In this document: positions 31,313 through 39,133 of the stretch, in pieces | Layout: every line of letters begins with the position of its first letter | Position numbering within the stretch: position 1 is the first letter of the stretch | Source of the DNA: JBBKWH01 sp037968855 | GTDB taxonomy: Bacteria; Pseudomonadota; Gammaproteobacteria; Pseudomonadales; Moraxellaceae | Length of the DNA: 46,111 bases | Direction: 5' to 3' | Assembly: GCA_037968855.1 (NCBI GenBank) | Contig: JBBKWH010000065.1 | Coordinates: forward strand, 1 to 46,111 | Notes under the pieces: generated by a model | Seen by the model: only the letters and a program-made list of their open reading frames with translations | Databases searched by the model: none | Told to the model about the DNA's origin: nothing | Position numbers and translations under genes: made by a program

Positions 31313-32570
31313 CAAGCAGGCCGTCAGCAGCAGCAACAGGGGCCATGTCTTTGCTTAGTGTCGGGCGCTTGGCTCGACGAGGTTTTTGTTCGGCTTTTTT
31401 GGCGGTAATGCTGGCTGGGTTAAGCAAGGCCATCTCAGCGACCTGTTTGGCATCCTCAAGCTCTTTAAGCACGTCGCCAGTGACTTTGTAGCCGTGCACC
31501 TCAGCAAAGCCTAGGATGTCCTCGTATGCGCTGGCAGGGACTTCGCAGCGCTTCTGTATCGCATTCCATTTGCTGCCTTTGATTTTGCGGATCGTTGTGT
31601 ACAGCGAGTCATTGTAAAAATGCGGGATAACGATGCTGCCGTCCAGTCCGTGCGAAATCCATTCTTTCTGATATGGCTCGTAGTCTGCATTCAGCAGCTT
31701 GGTACGTGCCTGTTCTGAAAACATCCGAATGGGTAATTTGGCCTCCAGCAGTTGTGCGGCAATTTGCGTAGCGCGGTCATAGACGCTACCCATTTTTTCT
31801 GTGCCGCCTTGCACGCTGTAGCGGTTACTTAGGGCATAGCGACTAAATGGGCTGGACTTCATGACTTCACGGCACTCAGCAATGGTTGGGTCAATTGTGA
31901 CCACCACTTCATGCAGACTGACCTCAATCAGCACAGGGTTCTGTGTGATAGGGCTATCTGGAAAGATGGTTGCTTCTGCGATTGCTTCAATCCTCGCCTG
32001 ATGCTCTAACGTGGTTTCATCTGGTCTTACTTCTGCCTTGCCTTGCTTGGCTTTAATCCAGTTGACCAAGTGAGCGCCGATCTCAAGACCTAGGTCGCCA
32101 AGTTCTTGGTTTTCAATCCACCATGACGCATCCGTGCGGGTGTCATACATCTTTAAAACACAGTCAAGCAGCGCACCTTGATCCATGGCGTCTTGTGCAG
32201 TGTGCTTGTTAATGCCGCTTTGGCGCAGTGCATCGGCAATGCTGTTAAACAAAAAGATTAGTCGGCTATTTGCAGATAATGTTTTGAAGTTGCTCAACAC
32301 ACCTTGCATGGTCGCTACGGTTTTATAGCGTAATCCCTCTGCCCACAGCACTTGCTTAGGCGATCCGTTTAGCTCGGGCATCCCAAGTTCTGCGTTCTTT
32401 TCGGCTTGCGTTGCGTTCTCAGCTTGCAGTTCTTTTTTATGGCAGTCATCACATAGGCGCTTGCCTTCCAGATATTCTGCCTTACGTGCTACGTCACTAC
32501 GATTCATGCCAGTGATAGTGATCTTTTGACGGCATCCGTCGCCTGCGCACAAGATTTTTGCTGTTGCCAT
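31302..32570 (-). CDS. Zinc-ribbon and HARP-like domain protein
   Basis: A 422-residue protein, first gene of the island. Cys8, Cys13, Cys40 and Cys43 form a C-x4-C...C-x2-C zinc ribbon. The middle (65-310) is unrecognised and mostly helical. Residues 313-362 (IVIPHFYNDSLYTTIRKI, then GSKWNAIQKRCEVP and a helix) follow the HARP pattern of a basic/aromatic strand, GxxW, and a VP-ended strand. HARP domains normally sit in front of SNF2 motors such as SMARCAL1 and guide them to forked DNA. The tail is Lys/Arg-rich. AGGAG precedes the ATG. It probably works with the SNF2 protein encoded next. Confidence 0.6.
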   Translation of the reverse strand: MATAKILCAGDGCRQKITITGMNRSDVARKAEYLEGKRLCDDCHKKELQAENATQAEKNAELGMPELNGSPKQVLWAEGLRYKTVATMQGVLSNFKTLSANSRLIFLFNSIADALRQSGINKHTAQDAMDQGALLDCVLKMYDTRTDASWWIENQELGDLGLEIGAHLVNWIKAKQGKAEVRPDETTLEHQARIEAIAEATIFPDSPITQNPVLIEVSLHEVVVTIDPTIAECREVMKSSPFSRYALSNRYSVQGGTEKMGSVYDRATQIAAQLLEAKLPIRMFSEQARTKLLNADYEPYQKEWISHGLDGSIVIPHFYNDSLYTTIRKIKGSKWNAIQKRCEVPASAYEDILGFAEVHGYKVTGDVLKELEDAKQVAEMALLNPASITAKKAEQKPRRAKRPTLSKDMAPVAAADGLLDDE

Positions 32571-32594
32571 GTTGGTGTCTCCTGTTGATCAATC

Positions 32595-32633
32595 TATAGT
32601 GTTAAATATATCTAACACTATAAAGATATGCAA
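32595..32633 (-). promoter_or_regulatory. Island promoter 1 with inverted-repeat operator
   Basis: On the minus strand TTGCAT (32633-32628) and TATATT (32610-32605) are separated by exactly 17 bases. A perfect inverted repeat spans the promoter: TATAGTGTTA at 32595-32604 and TAACACTATA at 32613-32622, with an 8-base spacer. The half-site is the same as that at 29805-29827, so one regulator probably controls both transcripts of the island. Confidence 0.65.
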
Positions 32634-32642
32634 TAGGCGATG

Positions 32643-32651
32643 TGTTATGAT
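32643..32651 (+). promoter_or_regulatory. Possible prfC promoter (extended -10)
   Basis: TGTTATGAT, an extended -10 element (TG-N-TATGAT), lies 80 bases before prfC. No -35 is evident. Directly downstream are a GTTGC/GCAAC inverted repeat (32666-32682) and a direct repeat GTGTACA (32693-32699, 32705-32711) of unknown meaning. Confidence 0.3.
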
Positions 32652-32730
32652 TCCAACATCAACTTGTTGCGCTCGCAGCAACCAACCGCACTGTGTACAT
32701 CAATGTGTACAAACATGTAGAAAGACACTC

Positions 32731-34320
32731 ATGACTGAATCACAAATTGCTTTTGAAACAAGCATAAGAAGAACTTTTGCCATCATCAGTCACCCCGATG
32801 CGGGTAAGACCACCATGACCGAAAAGTTGCTGTTGTGGGGCAAGGCCATTGCGGTAGCCGGCACGGTCAAAAGCCGTAAGTCTGATCGGCATGCCACCTC
32901 TGACTGGATGGAAATGGAAAAAGAGCGTGGGATTTCGATCACCACCTCAGTGATGCAATTTCCGTTTCGTGATCACATTATTAATTTGTTGGATACACCC
33001 GGCCACGAAGATTTTTCGGAAGATACCTACCGCACCTTAACGGCAGTGGATTCGGCCTTGATGGTGATTGACGGCGCTAAAGGGGTTGAAGAACGTACCA
33101 TCAAGCTGATGGATGTGTGCCGGATGCGTGATACGCCGATTATTTCGTTTGTGAATAAACTCGACCGCGAGATTCGTGAGCCGTTAGAGCTGCTTGATGA
33201 AATCGAAAACGTGCTGAAGATTCGCTGTGTGCCAATCACATGGCCGATGGGCATGGGGCGGGATTTTGTTGGGGTCTATCATCTAGCGCAAAACAAAACC
33301 TATTTGTATCAAACTGGCCATGGCTCAGACATTGTCGAGATCGAAACCCGTGATGGTTACGATTATCCTGATGTTCGTGAGCGAATGGGCGAACGAGAGT
33401 TTTCCCGTTTTGAAGAGTCTCTAGAGTTGGTGCAGATGGCTTCTGACGAACTGGACATTGATCTGTTTTTGAGCGGCAAGCAGACCCCCGTGTTGTTTGG
33501 CACGGCATTGGGCAACTTTGGTGTGGATATGGTGCTAGATGCCTTTGTCGATTGGTCGCCTAAGCCCAAGGATCACCCCGCCGTTGAGCGAGTGGTTGAG
33601 GCTGCAGAGACTGGCTTTAGTGGGTTTGTGTTTAAAATTCAGGCCAACATGGACCCACGTCACCGTGACCGAATTGCTTTTATGCGGATTTGTTCTGGCA
33701 AGTACGAAAAAGGTCTCAAGATGAATCACGTTCGGGTGGGTAAAGAGATTCGTATTTCGGATGCGTTGACCTTTTTGGCCGGTGAGCGGGCGCATTTAGA
33801 AGAGGCATGGCCGGGCGATATTATTGGCTTGCATAACCATGGCACGATTCAGATTGGCGATACCTTTACCGATGGCGAAAAACTTCACTTTACGGGTATT
33901 CCACATTTTGCGCCGGAGATGTTTCGTCGGGTGCGCCTCAAAGATCCGCTTAAGTCTAAGCAATTGCAAAAAGGCTTAAAAGAGTTGTCTGAAGAAGGTG
34001 CGACACAGGTCTTTATGCCACAAATCAGCAATGATCTGATTTTGGGAGCAGTGGGTGTGTTGCAGTTTGACGTGGTGGCTTTTCGTCTCAAAGAAGAATA
34101 CAAAGTCGACTGCGTATACGAGCCGGTCAGTATTTCGACTGTGCGCTGGGTGCATTGTGATGACGACAAAATCTTTAATGACTTTAAGAAAAAAGCCCAC
34201 GACCAACTGTCTGTGGATGGCGGTGGTCACCTGACCTATTTGGCCCCTAGTCGAGTGAACTTGCAGTTAATGCAGGAGCGCTGGCCTGATATCGAATTTC
34301 GTGCCACCCGCGAGCACTAA
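32731..34320 (+). CDS. prfC: Peptide chain release factor 3
   Basis: RF3 is the translational GTPase that removes RF1/RF2 from the ribosome after termination. The 529-residue product has the G1 loop HPDAGKTT at 21-28, DTPGHEDFSEDTYRTL (G3), NKLDRE (G4), the RF3-specific HATSDWMEMEKERGISITTS switch region and the C-terminal domain around VGVLQFDVVAFRLKEEY. The length is that of the E. coli protein. The open frame extends upstream to 32569, but ATG 32731 aligns with the conserved N-terminus. This is the first chromosomal gene after the prophage. Confidence 0.95.
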   Translation: MTESQIAFETSIRRTFAIISHPDAGKTTMTEKLLLWGKAIAVAGTVKSRKSDRHATSDWMEMEKERGISITTSVMQFPFRDHIINLLDTPGHEDFSEDTYRTLTAVDSALMVIDGAKGVEERTIKLMDVCRMRDTPIISFVNKLDREIREPLELLDEIENVLKIRCVPITWPMGMGRDFVGVYHLAQNKTYLYQTGHGSDIVEIETRDGYDYPDVRERMGEREFSRFEESLELVQMASDELDIDLFLSGKQTPVLFGTALGNFGVDMVLDAFVDWSPKPKDHPAVERVVEAAETGFSGFVFKIQANMDPRHRDRIAFMRICSGKYEKGLKMNHVRVGKEIRISDALTFLAGERAHLEEAWPGDIIGLHNHGTIQIGDTFTDGEKLHFTGIPHFAPEMFRRVRLKDPLKSKQLQKGLKELSEEGATQVFMPQISNDLILGAVGVLQFDVVAFRLKEEYKVDCVYEPVSISTVRWVHCDDDKIFNDFKKKAHDQLSVDGGGHLTYLAPSRVNLQLMQERWPDIEFRATREH

Positions 34321-34388
34321 TTTTTGCGCAGCGCGTGACGGACATATTCTCTGCATCGTTGAAACAGTGTTTGTACAGGCTCTACAAG

Positions 34389-34418
34389 AACCGGCTTGAG
34401 TGATCAAGCCGGTTTTGT
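34389..34418 (+). terminator. Intrinsic terminator of prfC
   Basis: An 11-bp perfect stem, AACCGGCTTGA (34389-34399) with TCAAGCCGGTT (34404-34414), loop GTGA, then a short T run. Confidence 0.8.
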
Positions 34419-34530
34419 CATGTTAAGGCTATGACATTTATTCATATTGCAAAAATAGCCAGTGTTGCCGTGATTGCGTTGTTCATACCACGCAGGAGCA
34501 GCCGGTTGTCAGAGATCAGGAGCGCTCAAC

Positions 34531-35436
34531 ATGACCCCGTTATTTGCCCATCCCCACCAGCGAATGGCTGCCATGCTGTTGATCAGCGGCCTCTTGATCA
34601 GTAGTGGTTGTCAGCGTCAGCCAGAACAGCCCATTGCGCCCACGACCGAGCAAGCGCTCAATGGTACTGATGCGACCGACAGCGCCCCTCCCGCGGTTGC
34701 GGCTTTGACCATCGTGTCGACTATTCAGCAACCCAATCTACCGGTCTGCCAATCTGATCGGTGTATCAAAATGAGTATTCAACATGTCAAAACAGGTCAG
34801 CCTTGGCTAGATGAGCAGATTGAGGCAACGTTGCTCAAGCTGACCGATGTGTCAGTTGGTGGCAAAAAACATCCCAATCACAGCATGCAGCAAAACATTG
34901 AACGCTTTATCCAAGCGTCTCAAAAAGCCAATCCATCAGAGATGGTGATTACAACTGAGCTGATTCAACAGCAAGGGGCTGTTGCGGTGTTTCGACTGGT
35001 GGGCAACTACTATTTAGGTGGTGCGCATGGCAGTGTGGTCGAGCGCTATCTTAATGTTAATTTAAATCAGAAAAAAATATTAAAGCTCTCTGATGTATTG
35101 CAGGATGAAGCGCTCCCTCGATTAGAGACACTGTTATATGAGCGTTATCGTGAGTGGGTTGGCCAAAACGCAGCCGGACAACCGATTGATGCTTACGAAA
35201 GCATGTTTCCTTTTAAAGTGGCAGAGCAGTGGTATATGGGCAAAAAAGGCATGGTGTTTGCCTATGGACAAGCCGATATCGGCCCGTATTCGGCTGGTCT
35301 AGCCAAGTTTGAACTGCCTTATACCGAGTTAACGACGATCATTCGGGCAGATTTTTTGCCTGCGCTTAATGATGACCCGATTGCATTACCCGCAACCGAT
35401 GCCGTGATTCCTTATGTGACACAGGATGAGTCATGA
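34531..35436 (+). CDS. DUF3298-domain lipoprotein 1
   Basis: A 301-residue lipoprotein. The signal peptide ends in a lipobox ISSGC (Cys at about 25), and a Pro/Thr-rich linker leads to the folded part. GNYYLGGAHGSVVERYLNVNLNQKKILKLSDVL and the end (AYGQADIGPYSAGLAKFELPYTEL) match the DUF3298/RsiV-type domain of envelope proteins. A short Cys pair (CQSDRC) may form a disulfide. The ATG at 34531 follows CAGGAG at 34517-34522. The next gene encodes a clear paralogue and overlaps this one by four bases. Confidence 0.75.
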   Translation: MTPLFAHPHQRMAAMLLISGLLISSGCQRQPEQPIAPTTEQALNGTDATDSAPPAVAALTIVSTIQQPNLPVCQSDRCIKMSIQHVKTGQPWLDEQIEATLLKLTDVSVGGKKHPNHSMQQNIERFIQASQKANPSEMVITTELIQQQGAVAVFRLVGNYYLGGAHGSVVERYLNVNLNQKKILKLSDVLQDEALPRLETLLYERYREWVGQNAAGQPIDAYESMFPFKVAEQWYMGKKGMVFAYGQADIGPYSAGLAKFELPYTELTTIIRADFLPALNDDPIALPATDAVIPYVTQDES

Positions 35437-36338
35437 CCCGATTGATCAGTAGTCATTCTTGCCCACATCATTGCATACGTCTGGCGGTGATCAGTCTAGT
35501 GATGTGTGTGGGTCTGAGCGCCTGCCAGCGCCAAGAAGAACCTAAGCCGCCGGTTGCAGCCAGTCCAGATCCAGCCACCACAGTTGCCGTCGCCACAGTA
35601 CAGCCGATACCTGCGGTCAAGCAAGAGCCGGCTTTATTACAGCCAATCGTAAGTCATCGCACTGTCAAGCAAGCCAAATGCAGCAAAAAATGTAGTCAAG
35701 CCAGCGCAACCTTGTTGAACTTTAAAGCACCTGATGATTGGCTTAATCCAGTGTTGGATCAGGCTATGCTGGCGCTAGCAGATGCCAATATGGGCGAGCA
35801 AGCCAGCCCCGAAAAAACAATTGATGCACGCATGCAGGCCTTTGTTCAGCCTGATCCAGCGCTTGCTGGTTTGGAGGTTGCACCATATGAGATGCAAATT
35901 GCGGCTGAGCTCATTGATCAGTGGCGTGGGTTACTGGTCATTGGTCTAAATGGGTATTATTTTACCGGTGGCGCACATGGCAGCGCTGTGCAGCGTTACA
36001 TTACTGTAGACCGTCAAGCACGTCGTGTGTTGGCCTTGGCCGATGTGATTTTGCCAGAGCAACAGGCCAATCTAAACCAACGTTTGCAGCCGTTATTTTA
36101 TCAATCATTTAAAGCATGGGTGCGGCGTGATGATCCTAGTGTGAATCTTAAAGCTTACGAAGCGTTATGGCCGTTTCATTTGAGCAAGCAATGGCGCTTG
36201 ACCGCTGATGGCTTGGCCATGGCTTATGGCCAGTATGATATTGGCCCTTATGTGGTTGGTATGCCAGAGCTGATTGTGCCGTATGCACAGTTAGAGGGGA
36301 TCTTAAAACCCGAATATTTTCCAGTAAAATCATCCTAA
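35433..36338 (+). CDS. DUF3298-domain lipoprotein 2
   Basis: A 301-residue lipoprotein, the same length as its neighbour. The lipobox is LSAC. The linker is Pro/Ala/Val-rich, and a Cys pair (CSKKC) stands where the neighbour has CQSDRC. The domain has LNGYYFTGGAHGSAVQRYITVDRQARRVLALADVI and AYGQYDIGPYVVGMPELIVPYAQL. Identity with the first copy is moderate across the domain and low in the linker. This suggests an old tandem duplication and perhaps a heteromeric or divided envelope role. Confidence 0.75.
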   Translation: MTRLISSHSCPHHCIRLAVISLVMCVGLSACQRQEEPKPPVAASPDPATTVAVATVQPIPAVKQEPALLQPIVSHRTVKQAKCSKKCSQASATLLNFKAPDDWLNPVLDQAMLALADANMGEQASPEKTIDARMQAFVQPDPALAGLEVAPYEMQIAAELIDQWRGLLVIGLNGYYFTGGAHGSAVQRYITVDRQARRVLALADVILPEQQANLNQRLQPLFYQSFKAWVRRDDPSVNLKAYEALWPFHLSKQWRLTADGLAMAYGQYDIGPYVVGMPELIVPYAQLEGILKPEYFPVKSS

Positions 36339-36413
36339 TCAATGCTGTGCAAGTGTGCTGGCTTCTGGCAAGATCGAGCGATGATACTCAGTACAACAAT
36401 AGGATGCTTTAGC

Positions 36414-36692
36414 ATGGATGATCACATTCAGCGCGACTCGAATTCTTGGGTTTTTTTTGTCAAGGTCAGCTTTGCTATGTCGATGGCGGCGATGCTGGCT
36501 GGGATTTTTTTTATTCCAGTCGATTGGTGGATTAAAGGCTATTTGGTGATGGGCACGCTGTTTTTAACTGGCTCGACCATTACTATGGCCAAAACCTTAC
36601 GTGATCAGTCTGAAGCCGATAAATTGATTAAAAAAATCAGTAATGCCAAGACTGAGCGTTTGCTCAAAGAATACGATCTACAGGATAAGTAG
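36414..36692 (+). CDS. YiaA/YiaB-like inner membrane protein
   Basis: A 92-residue protein. Two membrane segments (about residues 11-31, SWVFFVKVSFAMSMAAMLAGIFFI, and 37-56, GYLVMGTLFLTGSTITMAKTL) form the two-helix pattern of the YiaA/YiaB domain, followed by a basic C-terminal helix. The ATG at 36414 has AGGA at 36402-36405. An extended frame from 36342 has no such site. Function of the family is unknown. Confidence 0.65.
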   Translation: MDDHIQRDSNSWVFFVKVSFAMSMAAMLAGIFFIPVDWWIKGYLVMGTLFLTGSTITMAKTLRDQSEADKLIKKISNAKTERLLKEYDLQDK

Positions 36693-36755
36693 GCCTGTCA
36701 TTCTGTCTGGTCCTTGGGCAAAATGTCTTGAGATTAAAAAGTTGTTGAGAGTGTT

Positions 36756-37409
36756 ATGACGAGCAAAAACGTTCAGCGCAATGCCGATCACTGCAAGGCC
36801 ATTGAGCAAGTGATTAAGCAGGTTTGCCAACAGTACTTGGATCAGGGCTATTTGCGCGTGGCTGTGTTGGTATTGCAACGGCTAGCGGCTTTAGAGCACC
36901 TCAGTCTAGGCGGAAAAGCGGGTGGTTGGGCCGGTGGGATTTTGTGGGCATTGTTTGAGCACAACTTTTATCACGCAGCACCCGAACCCGTTGGGACGAT
37001 GCTGTCTGAGGTATTGGCAGTCAACGTCAATACTATTCGGAATCGTCGTAATCAAGTGGAAGCTGCGCTAGGCATGGGTAATCCGCATGGTGCTGCGGAT
37101 TATATGCATCCTGAGGTATACGAGATGCTGGATAAAATAACCCAGCCAGACCGATCACATATGCCATCAGAGACTGGATTGGAGGCGATTACCATGCAGT
37201 TGGCATTGCCGCCGCTCGCACCTGAAGCTCAGCAAGCCTTGATCGAAGCATTTCAGGCCAAACTAGATCGTTTGATGCAAGATGGCGATTTGGATCTGCC
37301 TCAAATGAAGGCATTGGCCGCAGAGTTTGGCATTACGGTGGTTGACGCTGATCAGGACGACAGCATGATCGACCCACTGTTTGATGTGCAATCGCAACGG
37401 CCCAGTTGA
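36756..37409 (+). CDS. Conserved protein of unknown function
   Basis: A 217-residue soluble protein. GGKAGGWAGGILWALFEHNFYHAA and the following helix pair (LSEVLAVNVNTIRNRRNQVEAAL) look like a helix-turn-helix segment such as in the DUF6398 group, but I am not certain. The C-terminal third is helical (APEAQQALIEAFQAKLDRLMQDG) with an acidic end. It sits alone between a YiaA/B-like gene and tatD, and its end lies eight bases before the probable tatD start. Confidence 0.5.
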   Translation: MTSKNVQRNADHCKAIEQVIKQVCQQYLDQGYLRVAVLVLQRLAALEHLSLGGKAGGWAGGILWALFEHNFYHAAPEPVGTMLSEVLAVNVNTIRNRRNQVEAALGMGNPHGAADYMHPEVYEMLDKITQPDRSHMPSETGLEAITMQLALPPLAPEAQQALIEAFQAKLDRLMQDGDLDLPQMKALAAEFGITVVDADQDDSMIDPLFDVQSQRPS

Positions 37410-37416
37410 TCCATAC

Positions 37417-38307
37417 ATGATGAGTAGCGATCGCCAGCTTGATTTGCATGATTGCTACCCGCTGGCCATGATCGATACCCATACCCACTTTGATGTCAAA
37501 GACTTTGATGCTGATCGCGCCCAGCAGGCGTTATTGGCTCAGCAAGCCGGTGTGCAAGGCTTGGTGTTGATTGGTTATCTGGCCCGTTATTTTGATCGGC
37601 TGATGGCTACTCAACAGACGCTGAATCAATGGCATCACGCCCAGCAGAGTCCACGAGCTTATGTGGCAGTGGGTTTGCATCCGTTTTATATCCTCCAGCA
37701 TCAACCTGACGATCTGGCCCAGCTAGAGCGCGTGCTGTATCAGCATGACTGTCTGGCGATTGGCGAAATTGGCCTTGATACATTTACGGCCGAGATGAAG
37801 CAGCCACAGGTCTATCAAGCGCAAAAAGATTTGTTTGCCGCGCAGCTCGAATTGGCGCAGCAGTTTGATCTACCGGTTATGTTGCACATTCGTCGCGCCC
37901 ATGCGGATGTGCTTCAGATTTTAAAGCAGCATCGTTTTACTCAAGGGGGCATTGCGCATGCGTTTAGCGGGGGTGTGCAAGAAGCGGATGCCTTGATTAA
38001 GTTAGGCTTTAAGCTGGGCGTTACAGGGCAGGTGACCAACCCCAATGCCAAACGCCTACGCCAAGTGGTGGCCCACGTCGGGGCTGACCATCTGGTGTTA
38101 GAAACCGACTGTCCCGACATGACACCGCTGTGTTGTCAGCAGTCTAATGAGCAGCGTACCCGCAATGTGCCAGCCAATTTGCCGTATGTCTTAGATAGCA
38201 TCGCCGCTATATTGAATACCGAAAAAAACACCTTGGCGCAAAAGCTTTGGCACAATAGCCACGATTGCTTGCGCTTGGATTTGCCTAATGACCCTCCCAA
38301 CGTCTGA
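37417..38307 (+). CDS. TatD-family hydrolase
   Basis: A metal-dependent deoxyribonuclease-type TIM-barrel hydrolase of up to 296 residues. DTHTHFDV (with the HxH metal pair), GLHPFY, IGEIGLD, PVMLHIRRAH, GIAHAFSGG and LVLETDCPDMTP are the successive metal-ligand and signature motifs. The conserved TatD start is the Met before IDTHTHFD (37468). The ATG at 37417 adds 17 residues and is used here, but neither start has a strong ribosome site. The end overlaps the TcdA gene by 20 bases. Confidence 0.85.
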   Translation: MMSSDRQLDLHDCYPLAMIDTHTHFDVKDFDADRAQQALLAQQAGVQGLVLIGYLARYFDRLMATQQTLNQWHHAQQSPRAYVAVGLHPFYILQHQPDDLAQLERVLYQHDCLAIGEIGLDTFTAEMKQPQVYQAQKDLFAAQLELAQQFDLPVMLHIRRAHADVLQILKQHRFTQGGIAHAFSGGVQEADALIKLGFKLGVTGQVTNPNAKRLRQVVAHVGADHLVLETDCPDMTPLCCQQSNEQRTRNVPANLPYVLDSIAAILNTEKNTLAQKLWHNSHDCLRLDLPNDPPNV

Positions 38308-39097
38308 CCAGCCTGTTATAGACCACACCAGTATCGACTCAACGCTAGACTGGCAAAACGATGACGAATACGACCGCCGTTTTGCTGGTATTGGCCGTCT
38401 ATATGGTACAACCGCCTTTGCTCAATTTGAGCAAGCGCATGTGATGGTGGTGGGTGTGGGTGGCGTGGGTAGTTGGGCTGCTGAGGCGTTGGCACGCACG
38501 GGCATTGGTCAGATCACCTTGGTGGATATGGATATTTTGGTCGCCTCAAATGTCAATCGACAGCTTCCTGCGCTCAGTCAAACCTTGGGTATGGAAAAAA
38601 TCCGTGCCATGGCCGAGCGATTGCTGGCGATCAATCCGCGCATCAGGCTCAACTTGATCGATGATTTTTTGACTGCCGAGAATGTCACCACGTTATTGGC
38701 TGAGCCGCCAACGGTGGTGTTAGATTGCATTGATGATGTCAAAGCCAAAATCGCGCTAATTTTGCATTGTCGCTTTAACAAGATTTCATTGATCGTGGCA
38801 GGCGGTGCAGGCGGAAAAATTGACCCGCTGAAAATTCGTGTGGCCGATTTGGCCCGTACTGAAAGCGATCCATTACTGGCTAAAATTCGCAGCAAATTGC
38901 GCCGTGAATACAATATGTGCAAAAAACCCAAGGATAAATTTGGTGTGACTTGTGTCTACTCAATTGAGCAGCCGTATCAGCCAGAGGTATGCAATGCTGG
39001 CGGATTGCAGTGCGGCGGCTATGGTTCTGCCACAGCGATGACTGCCAGTGTCGGGTTGGTTGCGGTGGCCGAAGTGCTAAAAAAAATTCAGAAATAA
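38288..39097 (+). CDS. tcdA: tRNA threonylcarbamoyladenosine dehydratase
   Basis: TcdA uses ATP to cyclise t6A37 in tRNAs to ct6A. The 269-residue protein has the ThiF/E1-type nucleotide loop GVGGVGSW at 56-63, VDMDILVASNVNRQ, the VLDCIDDVKAKIALI segment and FGVTCVYSIEQPYQP, which is typical of the TcdA (YgdL) branch. The first 30 residues are an acidic, variable extension. It overlaps tatD, so the two are probably co-transcribed. Confidence 0.85.
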   Translation: MTLPTSDQPVIDHTSIDSTLDWQNDDEYDRRFAGIGRLYGTTAFAQFEQAHVMVVGVGGVGSWAAEALARTGIGQITLVDMDILVASNVNRQLPALSQTLGMEKIRAMAERLLAINPRIRLNLIDDFLTAENVTTLLAEPPTVVLDCIDDVKAKIALILHCRFNKISLIVAGGAGGKIDPLKIRVADLARTESDPLLAKIRSKLRREYNMCKKPKDKFGVTCVYSIEQPYQPEVCNAGGLQCGGYGSATAMTASVGLVAVAEVLKKIQK

Positions 39098-39133
39098 CCT
39101 TCATTTTTTGAGCTGCTTTTAGAGAAGCATGAG

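Noticed and set aside
32693..32711. Direct repeat GTGTACA as the phage attachment core
   Set aside because: The repeat is only seven bases and both copies are on the same side. The left attachment site is outside the window, so it cannot be tested.
32569..32730. Extension of the prfC frame upstream to 32569 (54 more residues)
   Set aside because: It would start within the island promoter, has no ribosome site, and the extra residues are not part of RF3. ATG 32731 gives the standard N-terminus.
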